Assembly (NCBI RefSeq): GCF_949628215.1
Contig: NC_134276.1
Location: 33,901,226 to 33,965,225, forward strand
Source of the DNA: Phalacrocorax aristotelis
Lineage: Eukaryota; Chordata; Aves; Suliformes; Phalacrocoracidae
Direction of reading: 5' to 3'
DNA: 64,000 bases
In this document: piece after piece, positions 23,768 to 35,700 of the stretch
Numbering within the stretch: the stretch's first letter is position 1
Layout: each line of letters begins with the position of its first letter
Program-made: the position numbers and the translations under genes
The notes under the pieces: model-generated
Databases searched by the model: none
What the model was told of the DNA's origin: nothing
What the model saw: only the letters and a program-made list of their open reading frames with translations

Positions 23768-26700
23768 CTGAGGAGAAAAAGTGGAAAGAAATACCATTTA
23801 CACATCAGTATTAAGAGCCAAACTACTTCACATGCAGCATTCCCTTATTACCCACTTTTATTAGCTCCTCCTTCCTAAATGGATCCTTTTCATACAACTG
23901 CTTAAAAAGAAATGACATTGATATGAAGTAAACGAATTGATAAGGAAACATGAGAAATGTAATCAAAACTGAAGGCACTGAAGAATAACACTGAACAATT
24001 TGTCTCGAAGCCTGAAATCACTTTACATGGGTGTGATTTAGACTTGCAGTGCAATATTGCTACAAACGTATGCAAGGTCAGCTGTCTTGAACATTCATCC
24101 AAAGCTAATAGCTATTATTTTCACCCACCCCAAAAACTAAGAGGTTAAATTTTATAGATAATTTTGACAAAGAGTCATTAAGTGCGTGCACATGCGCACG
24201 CGCGCGCACCCCCCCAAGCCTCCCCTGTGTTAGCCGCCTGGAATTACCAGCCAGAAACCATCACATTAAAGCTATTTAAACATGGTATACCTTCTAACTT
24301 CTAGCCCTGAACACTGTCATTGCTTTACGCTCCATCTAACAATCTGATTACAGTTCAGCGGTCTTTTTGTGTTGGGGTTTTTTTTTTTTTTACTCTCCCC
24401 TTGAGTGCCAACCATCTGCCTACAGTCACCAAAAACCACATTACAAGGTCTGTATCAGTAACTTACCACTTACTATAATACACCTATATTTTTTACATTA
24501 AAATATGAATCCAGCAGTACTGTGCACTGAACAGCCTTTTCCAAGGCATCTGTTCAATCATAATATTTCATTCATCATTTCATTCATTCTGTTCATCAGA
24601 AAGGGCAATGATAAAAGAAACACGCAGAACTAGTTGTAGTCACATGTGGCAAGGCTTGCTTAAAGACTTTATAATAATTTGGATTCCTGCAGGAGTGTCC
24701 TAAAGTCATTTCATGGTATAATAAAACAACTGGAAAAAAGAGCAATGGCATTCTCTTGCTTCTGTTATCATTTTGTTTAAATGTAGCCTTATTAGGTAAA
24801 AACGTACTGGGAGAAAGTGAGGCAGGGCAGGGGAAGGGTAGAGAGTTGCTGGAGAATGAAATTTTTTTCTTTTTTTTTTTAAACCGATAGCCTTTTTGGC
24901 CAGGAATCAGATTTACTACACCGAGTATTGCTTCTTTCAGAGTATACAGGAGGATGAAACAAGCAGTAAAGACTGCAATAAACAATGTATCCCAAGTAAT
25001 TTTTAAATGCGCGTGATTTTCTACATGTGGTGTTTTCATTACATTTACATCTTTAAGTGTCATATCAATTTTGTAGCCCTCCAATGAGGGAAAATTCAAT
25101 CTCATGATTGCCTAAGTGTTTGTTTATAATTAGGGGAAGTCCAAAAAGCTTCTCTCTTCCTCTTCTTCTGTGAGCAAATATTCTTTTATAAAATTAGTAA
25201 CTGATAAATTAACATACAACATATCAATATAAAAACACTTAAACTGAACTACGTAAAGGTTAATAAGCAACCATTTTAGTAGTGCTCACTGGGGATGTTA
25301 TTATGCAAATTTCTAAATATTTCTTATTTATTTATTTCTAATAATTCTCTCTTCAACATTTGAAGACAACATATGTAACTTTTAAAATCTGTAATTATTG
25401 CCCTTTCTTCCATCAAATCCATCTGGTAAAATATTATTTTAAAATAGCATTCTAATGTTGAGCATTATATTTAAAAGCACATCTGCGCTACCCAGAGCCA
25501 GAAGAAATCAAGTTATATACATAAACAAACAAGTCTCTCTGTGATGCCACATGTTCAAGATCACTCTAGGCCCTAGTTCTGCTGCTGAAGACAATACACA
25601 AGACTTTTTTTTCCTATGGCCATGCCAAAAGAGCTGCAGGGGCAGCACAGAGGCACAAATCCCTTCGACTGGTCTTCCTACTGAGAAAATGCTCCATCTT
25701 AATAGCACACAGGAGGGCTCACTGCATCCGTCCAAACCTACATTGCGCCCAGCTGCAGGTGCATTACAGCTGTAAGAGTGGGTCATTAAAATGTACGATC
25801 TTCGTAAAGGGAACTGCCTCTTTAGGTCTACTCAACAGCCGCATGGAAATTCACTGTTCTGGCTCACCTCTCTAAGTATTGCTACAAAAAACATAGCAGT
25901 TCATTATATATATATAAAAAATTAACCTAACAGCTACTCTAGCAGTTAAGAGGCTTCTGACCATCGTAATATATTAGAAATGCAGAAGATAATTTCTTTT
26001 GTATGTCTGTGCAGCTTATACAGCAAAAAAGTGTAAAAAAATGAAAGTGTGAAATGGAGTAAGTGGGACAACTTTAGAATTAAACTGAGGGGTGAAGACA
26101 GCAAAGAAAAGCATCAGCTAAACACTTCCCATGGCCAATGGTCAGAGTTATTTTTTCTTTTTCTTAAAACAGGGTGCTGGCAGGGAGCCCTATAATTCTG
26201 TCAAAAAGATATAAAAACCCTCCAATTTCCCCTTTTGACTTCTGAAATACAGTGCAACTCTTCACCATCTGTTATTTTAAAGTAGAAACAGCAATGAACA
26301 TATGGGCTTTCTTTCTCAACCAGCTGTAGTGTAGTTAAAGTTATAATAATAGCCTTTCCGTAAGATAAATTTACATTAAAACCCCGGCCAGTAAAGCAAC
26401 AGTGCCCAGCTTTACATTTTTTCCAAGTGAATTCCAGGAAGTCTGAAATTCATCAATGATGTACTTAGTGACTGCAGAACATTTCCCCACAGAAAGTTGC
26501 TTTCATACATGTGACTGGTCCATCTCAGTTCCAAACAGGAATGTCAGTTTAGTGTAAAAATGTTATGGCTCATTTTTTTTTATTTTTTAATAAGTTTTCT
26601 TAAAGTGTGGAAGACTGGTCCCTGAGCTCATACTTTTACTGAAGCGGCACAAGTCTAGAAAACAACATGAAAGAAAGATGGGTAAAACTGGTTCATAAAG

Positions 26701-29700
26701 CCTAGTGTATCTGAGGGAAGATACACAGAAGCTCAAGCCTGTGAATAAACAACATACATTTGCACTCGGTGTGGTTACTTACGGAATAAGTAAACTTAAA
26801 GTATCTCACTTAAACCTCTTTCTTTCCATCTCTGGTTAAGAAAAGTAATTATTATTTACCTTTATCAGGATGATTCAAAATCATGATTCTTCTATGGGCT
26901 GTTCTGATTTTGGCCTTGCCAGCAGATGGACTGCAAAAATAAATTGAAGTGCTTACCATAAATGCCGCTGGGCTCAGACTATAAATTAACAGTTTATACT
27001 GGCTTCAAAATTAATTAAAACTTGAGATTTTCACCATCTTGTGGACAAAACATAAAACTGCATCTTTGGGGAAGTAACAAAGGCATGTAAGACACACTGA
27101 GAAGGATATTTTTAAAAAGCCTGTGTATTTGACACATACAAATACCTTTCAGGGTATTTTCCAAATGGAATACATCCACTTATCTGAAATAAACAATTGG
27201 GGGTGAAGGGGAAACCCAGCAACTCAAGGTTGTATCTACCTGGTTATTCTTATCTTTAAATGCAGAAAACGCATTTTTTCCTCCTACAGAATAAGTATTT
27301 ATATGACCAGTGACAAAACAACAAATATTTAATATTATCATATTTTGTTCTACTGTAAATATTTTTATAGCTGCTATAAATAATTCTTCTTTCTGCTGGG
27401 GCTTGAAAAAAAATGTATTTGTTATTTTTGAAAAGCTGTTCAGTGTGTTACATTCAGGGACATGCTGATTTACAAGTGCTACATAATGTTGTTTCCTTCA
27501 ATGACAGATACATAAAATATGTACTTGGCCTAAATTAAATATGTACCTTACCAAACAAATAAGCACTTATGGATGCAGTATGCCAACACAGTAAGGCTAT
27601 CGTATGCAAAAGGACAGTTTGAATGCTTTCGTTTTTCATAATTTGTTAGCATGCAGAAATGAAGCAGTATTTTCCACTTCAGGTGACTTCTTAATCAGTG
27701 ATGATTCAATTAATTAATCTTTTTGTAGATACAGTTTGAATGCAAGTTATCAGCCTAACTACATTCCCGAGGTAAACAACCTCTAATTATTATTCTGTCA
27801 CAGGGAAATTAGGGTATGTTGCAAAAATAGTTCATAGAACTGCATAAGAAAAGAATACTTCAATGGAATAGAAAGTAACCCAGAAAGTAAGAATTAAACA
27901 GAGGGTGAAAGGCCTTGAACTACATAAACACAAAAATGAAACAATTTGTTATTGGACAGCTAAAAATAACAATAATCTATATTTTGATTTGCAAAGCTGT
28001 TGTTTAATAATAAAAAGGAAAGTTGATACACCACATTTAGAAGCTCAGATGGCCAAAGCGTAACTGTGGAAGAACGGCAGTTGCATATTATGGAAAATCA
28101 TGCAGTTCTGCTCCAAGAAGCAACTGTGAAAATGGTGTTTTACATAAAATTTGCTTAGCTTATGAGATATTGATTATCCCACAGTCAGACTGGTCTCTAA
28201 AGATTCTTATTCACTATCAGAAAAAAACCCTTTTAATGTCAAAATCACAACTTCATTGAACTGGTACAGCCTCACAACCTGAGTAACACCAATGTCATGC
28301 TGCCTCCCAACATCACCAGCCGGTTGAGAAGTCTATCACCTCGGTGGTAACAGTCAATATATTGCAGGGCGAACATTAGGGGGACCTGGAGAGGCTGCAG
28401 GAGTGGGGTGACAAGAACCCTTCACAAAATCCAAGGACAGATGCGCCTGGGAAGGAAGAGCCCCTCGCAGCGCTGCAGGCTGGGGAGCGGCTCTGCTGAA
28501 AGGGACCCAGGGCACAGCAAGAACAACAGCCAGCAGCAAGCCCTGGCAGCAGAGAAGGACAAGAGCCTCCCAGGCTGTATGAGCAGGAGCATGGTCACTA
28601 GGTCAACAGCAGCAGCTATTCCCTTCTACTCAGGCAACTACATCTAGCTGCTGCATCCAGTTTTGGGACCTCTGCACAGGAAAGACATTGGCCAACCACA
28701 GCAGGTCCAGTAAAGGCCGTCAGGACGGTGGGGGGCTGGAGCACTCACCCTTTGGGGAAAGGCTGAGGAAGTGGGGCTCGTTCACCCTGAAGAAGAGAGG
28801 GCTGCTGGGGCGCCTCACAGCAGCCCCCCAAACAGCTGCAGGAAGGTCACAAAGAATATGGGTCCAGGCTCTCCACAGTTGTGCATGGTGGGAGGGTGAG
28901 AGAAAATGGGCACAGACCGACAAGGGAGGCGTGGGCTGGACATAATACTTTTTCACCCCAAAGACAGTCCAGCAGCGACACAGGTTGCACAGAGAGGTTG
29001 TTCATTCTCCATCCTTGGGAGTCTTTCAAGAGCCACTGGATAAAGTCTGAGCAACCTGCTCCGACCTGACTGGTGGCTGCGCTTTGAGCAGCAGGTGCAG
29101 CTGGACACCTCTTGAGGTCCCTCCCAACTTGAGTGGTCTTATATGATATTCCTGTGCAGTAAACTGTCTTTAAAAATAAATTAAATAAATAGAAAAAAAC
29201 TTGAAAACCAACGCCACATGATTAAACCTTAAATATGTTTGTGTTTGTACACTTATAGAATGTACTTTTTTTTAACTGAATAGCCTAACTCTTTCTGTTG
29301 TCATTTATGTTTTAAGAATGATGATTTAAACATTCTTAACTAATGCATACATGTATTTTGTACATTAACAAAAATTTAAATATTGCCTATGGAGAGAAGA
29401 AGTATGCATCTTGTTTCATAAAGGAAACTACAATACAAAAATTTTTATTCATCTTTAATCTAGAATTTTAACTTATTCTTTTCAGACATATTTTCTAACT
29501 TCGTAAGTTCAACATTAGGGAGTTGGTAGCTGTGAACCATTATACCTAGGATGGCTATGTTTTGCCAGCATCTATTTTGCCTAATGTTTGGGCAACACTG
29601 CTGACATTTTCACGTCCCATATCATCTCAGACATCTCTCCTATCAGCAGTTCCTTCCACAGAGTATACAGTTGTTAATGTTACTGTTATGTTTATACCGA

Positions 29701-32700
29701 CTTCCAGTAATCAGTGCTGCTTCATAACAAGTAATGCAAGAAGACTAAAACTTAAAATTAACCAATATTTGCAAAACAGTACTTTGTAGATTTGGATACT
29801 TTTTACATAGTTTAAAAACAAATAATGCCCGTGCATGTTTCTACCAAAACCCCTGCAATCTTACAAGATGGTTATTTGAAAATAACATTTGGAATGTGTA
29901 ATGGGCCGATATATTTGAAATTTAAAAGCTACCATTAAATGCTCACCTTTATCATGGCTTGTATTTATTGTTTATAATGCCCATGCATACTCAGCACTTG
30001 AAGGTCTTTGCCTCAAAATTTAATATGACTTGAAAGTGATGACACAGAGGACAAGCGTTACAATAATAAGATCAGGGCCTAGACAGATCTAGTTTGTGCA
30101 TTTGTGCATACCCTGGCATTTTCCATAACACTAAAACTCACTGCCTTTTTTTTTTGTGGCTTATATATATACAAAATACAGTAAGCAGTGAGTTAAAACT
30201 GGTCTAGAAAAGTGTGTTTAAACAATGTGAAAATTTCCTATAAAGATGTTAGCCATGCTTCTACACAATTAAAGACTCAATCCTTTAAATATTAAGAACA
30301 AACTTCCTCAAATCTGATTAAGTCTTGAAATTTGCAAGACTCAGTCCAAACACAACAGCAGTGTCACTATTCCCAGTGCAGACTCAAGCTAATAAAATTA
30401 AAGGGGACTGGCTTCAGATGTGATAAAACTTCAGATATGTACACAAGCGCATTCAGGCTAGGCATTGCCGCTGTAAACACACTTTAATGAGCTGCCATGT
30501 GCTACTCTGGAATATCACTGAATTTTCCCTTATAGAGTGAAAATGTTAATATTTTATCAAACTTCAAAGCCAAAGGAAATATTTCTGAAGAACATTCCTA
30601 GAAATCTCTTTTTCAGTATGGAAGCATGAAATATTTCAAATAAATGTGATGTTTTATTTTACAGTTTCTTAAACTGAATGCTAAATCTGCATAATTTCCA
30701 TTATGTTAGAAGTAAACACAAATAGCACACTGAATGGGATTTTAAGTCTGAGTTTTCACCATCTGAAATAATTTCTTCTGGCAATAATTAAGCCATCCTC
30801 CTTATCTTTTTTTTTTTAAAACACCTTAAAATTCATGGAGCAGATCATCTTGAATGCCGCATTATGCAGCATGTGCGGGACACCCAGGGGATAGGGCTCA
30901 GCCACCACGGGTTCATGAAAGGGAGGTCCTGCCTCAGTAACCTGATCTCCTTCTATGATAAGGTCACCTGCTTAGTGGATGAGGGGAAGGCTGTGGGCAT
31001 TATCTACTTGGACTTTAGTAAGGCCTTTGACACTGCCTCCAACAGCATTCTCCTGGAGAAGCTGGCTGCTCACGGCTTGGACAAGTGCACTCTGCGCTGG
31101 GTTAAAAACTGGCTGGATGGCCGAGCCCAGAGAGTGGTGGTGAATGGAGTCAAATCCAGTTGGTGGCCGGTCACGAGTGGTGTTCCCCAGGGCTCGGTGT
31201 TGGGGCTGGTCCTGTTCAATATCTTCACTGATGATCTGGGGGAGGGGATGAGTGCACCCTCAGTAAGTTTGTAGATGACACCGAGCTGGGTGGAAGTGTC
31301 GATCTGCTGGAGGGCAGGAAGGCCCTACAGAGGGACCTGGAATGGCTGGATTGCTGGAGCCAACGGCATGAGATCCAACAAGGCCAGGTGCTCGGTCACA
31401 ACCCCAGGCACCACTACAGGCTTGGGGAGGAGGGGCTGGAAAGCTGCCTGGAGGAAAAGCACCTGGGGGTGCTGGCTGACAGCTGCCTGAACATGAGCCG
31501 GCAGCATGCTCAGGCAGCCAAGAAGGCCAATGGCATCCTGGCTTGTATCAGGAATAGTGTGGCCAGCAGGAGCAGGGAGGTAATTGTGCCCCTGTACTCG
31601 GCCCTGGTGAGGCCGCACCTCAAGTACTGTGTTCAGTTTTGGGCCCCTCACTACACGAAGGACATCAAGGTGCTGGAGCGTGTCCAGAGAAGGGCAATAC
31701 AGTTGGTGAAGGGTCGGGAGAACAAGTCTTATGAGGAACAGCTGAGGGAGCTGGGGTTGTTTAGCCTGGAGAAGAGGAGGCTGAGGGGAGACATTATTGC
31801 TCTCTACAAGTACCTGAAAGGAGGTTGTAGCGAGGCAGGGGAGACTCTTCACCCTAGTAACAAGCAATAGGATGAAAGGAAATGGCCTCAAGCTGTGCCA
31901 GGGGAAGTTTAGGTTGGATATTAGAAAAAACTTCTTCACTGAAAGGGTTGTCAAATATTGGAACAGGCTGCCCAGGGAAGTGGTTGAGTCTCCATCCCTG
32001 GAGGTATTTAAAGAAAGGGTAGATGTGGTACTGGAGGATATGGTTTAGTGGTGGACTTGGCAGTGATAGGTTAGCGGTTGGAATCGATGTTCCTAAGGGT
32101 CTTTCCCAACCTTAGTGATTCTATGATTCAGACCTGATTTAAACCGTAAATAAGAAATCTACTACCTAAGGTCAGATCTGCTCTTCTCATCTGGAAAGCC
32201 CTCAAACTCACCACCTGCTTTACAGAAAGCACTGAGGTGTGTGCTACCATTGGCCATCCAAATGTTTTTGGAAAAAAAATCCCCTGAAAAATCCATTGAA
32301 TACTCAGCCTGGAAATTACTTCCCATAACCACTCTAAATGACAAGTCTCTCCAAGTATTTTTGTTTGGAATATGCTACAACTTTTTTAAACCCAAACAAA
32401 TCTGTGTTGAGAAATAAAAAATAATCTTACTGACTTATGAAAAAAGAAAGAGCAAAATTGAGTTGTTTTCCTCATTTATTAATATAATCTACAATATTAC
32501 TTCTCTCAAGGGGCTATTTAGAGACCAGGCCATGTGATCGCACTAATTAGCGCAGTATGTGCTATTCTGATTATTTCTAGAGCACCAATTCTCCACTACA
32601 ATGTGTTACCATGCCTTCAAGCCAAACACAATTTTATTAGCATTTTATTGTTTGCTTTTTAGCTTAAGCAGAATATTAGAATGGTTTATAAGCGTTAGAG

Positions 32701-35700
32701 AAGTCTTTTTAAAAAAGTTAGTTTTAGCAAGAGATTCTACATCCTTGCAACATGTATTTTCTTCATTCAATACTTACCAAACAAAAACATTAATACGACA
32801 CCTACCTTACTCCTAAAATAAGACTGGCTTCTCGCCTACTCATTTTCTGTTCAAATCCTCCTTTATAGTATGATGAAAGACTCTAGAAAGAAGAAAGGGA
32901 AAACAAGCAATAATTAGTTTCATGTACAAGGTGCCGGGACCTAAATCGTATTTATATGACCTCATTTAGAGCATTGCATTCATCTATAATTTATTTTGAA
33001 GGCATGGAATGACTACCAACCAGATAATATAAAAGGACTTCTCCTGAGTGTTAACACATACAAAAAATAACTTAAAAGTAACTACCTGTGTTTTTACAAT
33101 CCTCTACTGCTAATAAGACATATTAATAGCTACAACCATTAAAATCCTGCCTTCAGGCAAAAGAGTCCAGAATCAAAGTACATGCTAGTATAGAGTGGTA
33201 CACAGTGTGTGTATTGGGAAGGGCAGGGGAGGGAAAGGGGGAAACTTGTTTAGAACAGCTTTGGTACCATCACAATGGAAAATGGCAAAAGTCACAATAC
33301 TTTGGCATCCAAGGAATTATGGACAATTACTTTGAAGTCCAGATATTTCTACAAAGAAAGTAGGTAAGAACAACAATAAAAGGATAAGAGCAGACAAATA
33401 TAATCTACTGATGAAAAGTCAGTATGGTTTTGCACATGAAGGACTGTTACTCCAAAAAAAAAAAAAAGTTCTTTGAAGGTTTAGCATTAAGCCACAAGCT
33501 GTACTTCAGGCAATCGCTGAGCTGGAGAACACTGAAAAGTAGTAGAGTAGATGGGGAAAGCCTAAACAATTTTGCCTTTTCATCCTTCCTTAGACACCAA
33601 TGACTGATAATAATTAGATACAGGATCTGGGGTTAGTTTTTTTAAACTCATTGGCATGTGAGACTTGAGCCACTGTTTTAAGAAGGGAAGAAAAAACACA
33701 ACTGGGAAAGGAACATTAAAAAGAAGGAAATGAAGATTAGAGTAAATCATTGCAATTAATTGTCATAGGGAATGGGTTGAACATATATGTTAGCTATATT
33801 TTAAATTAAAAGACAAAACAACACCATGAAAAAAACCCTAGTTACTGAACTGTCACTGATGGTTAGAAGTGATCTCCTCAATATAAATGTTTCTATAACA
33901 AGAATTAGAGACTAGCCCATTGCTCATTGCTGCACAAATAATAGCTGAAGCTGCACAAGTCCCAGAGGCAGCAGATGCAGCTCCAAGACAGCCTGCCTTT
34001 GGGAACTGGCACACAGAAACCACTCAACAAGACTAAAGTCTTTTCCTCAATGCAAAACCTATCAACTGGGGAAAAATAAGCTTTTTTTGTTTTTATCAAA
34101 GGGAAGTTTGGCCTGAGAGCTGAGATTATTTTAAAGTGTTCCTTTTACCCCCAAGTGAAAATGTGCCTGGCCTTTAATAAAACAATTCCCTCACTAACTA
34201 TACCCATTCATATTCAGTGAGAATTTTGCCTCATGTTTACACAAACTCTCTCATGTAATTTCAAAGGCACTACAGCATTTAAAGGGCTCTGTCTATGATA
34301 TCTAAGCAAAGCCTTTAATTAAGCTTAGGAGTGACATTCACCCAAAAGCGTGGTTCAGAAGTATTTCACCTATTGCTACCATAAAGTCACACACAGCCAC
34401 AGAAAAGACTTTTTGTTGTGCTGCTATGATCCAAAACTAATTTTATCTTTCTTCTTCCCACCCCAAACCATACATGCCATAACTACTACAGTAATACTAC
34501 AGATATCAAAGCTGAAGCAACTGTGGATGTGTCAGGCCTATAACAAAAATCTGTTGAAGAACTGCTGCTAGAGCTACAGCGTAACACAAAACAGGTCTGT
34601 AATAGAGCACACCTACATTACAGGTTAGAGTACATAACACTAAGGGAACACACAGGGCTTCTCCAGTCCTCCAAGAGGAAACGGTGCTAATGATTTAATG
34701 GCTACCAGATAACACGCTTGAGGAGGCAGAACTGCAACAAAATTTGCTATGATGTGGAACAATTACTACAGGAGAGAAAAAAAAAATATTAAAAAAATCA
34801 CTTTAATGTCCTCTGAAAGACTTTCCAGAACTTCTCCCAAAGCAGCTTAGGTGTAGATGGACTTCTGAAAAGGTTAATTCTCTGCCCTTCAACTCTGGCA
34901 TACAGCTCTAATACAGGAGGACACTGGTTCACTGTTCATGTAGACAAGAACAATATTTGAATTATCTGTAACACAGTGTGCCTCTGTTCTTGGTAGATTT
35001 AATCTAAAATACTATTTGAAATAAGAGAATAGGGAGGGATGGCTATAGGCTTAAATTCAGAAATACTTCATTTTTTAAAGCCTATTTCCTTGACACTGTT
35101 CTAACGTCAGAAAGCCTTGATTCGGTTCACTTCCAAGAGGAATGAAGAAAGAAATTGTTGTCTGTGGCCTTTGGCATATAAGCAAAACCAGTTTGTTGAA
35201 CTGGTCATCAAGAAAAAACATCATCTTCTCAGAAGTGAAGCAGGTAGCAAGAATAATCAATCTTAAATTAAGACCTTGGTCCTAAACAGAATTTAAAGCA
35301 TGAAACAACTTTTGCATGCTATTCAAATTAAAGCATTTTTTTTCCTAATTGTAAATTCTAAGTAATGGCTGCAATGAAATGAAACAGTACTCAAGATATT
35401 TTTCTGTTATGAGAACTCCTCGATAAGCAGGCAGTTCTAGACACTTGATTATTTATTAACCATGGCTATGCCAACTGGAAAAATCATCAAAAAATTCATC
35501 AAAATGAGCACTCCATTCCTTTGTACTATCAGGGCGGGAAGGGAGAGCTATAATTTAATTTACTTTATTTCCTTGCATGTTGTTACTGGTTAGCAACTTA
35601 TGTAAGTAAATTCTGCTTCCTCAACAAATGCTATTAATAGATTTTGGGGCTGGGGAAGAAACAGAAAATGGCTGGAGTTGCTCTGCAAATGTCTATTCCC

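Larger units (their letters stand above)
23768..26859 (-). other. DNAJC15: DNAJC15 intron 5
   Basis: About 3.1 kb, phase 1, donor GTAAAT and acceptor CAG. It contains a 28-nt alternating purine-pyrimidine tract (24182-24209), a G/T-rich to poly-T tract (24368-24391) and a 169-codon ORF in the sense direction (24596-25105). No other exon recognised. Confidence 0.85.
26931..32805 (-). other. DNAJC15: DNAJC15 intron 4
   Basis: About 5.9 kb, phase 2, donor GTAGGT. Besides A+T-rich sequence it holds two CR1 copies, both antisense to the gene: the inverted-pair copy at 28378-29150 and a longer copy at 30840-32122. No other exon recognised. Confidence 0.88.

Noticed and set aside
17325-28945. Identical 85-codon ORFs at 17325-17582 (-) and 28688-28945 (+)
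   Set aside because: They lie in the two arms of the inverted CR1 pair and show no similarity to CR1 proteins or any domain I know. Identity follows from the DNA identity.
31325-31954. 209-codon minus-strand ORF in DNAJC15 intron 4
   Set aside because: Antisense shadow of the CR1 copy at 30840-32122; it is in the DNAJC15 sense direction but has no conserved content.
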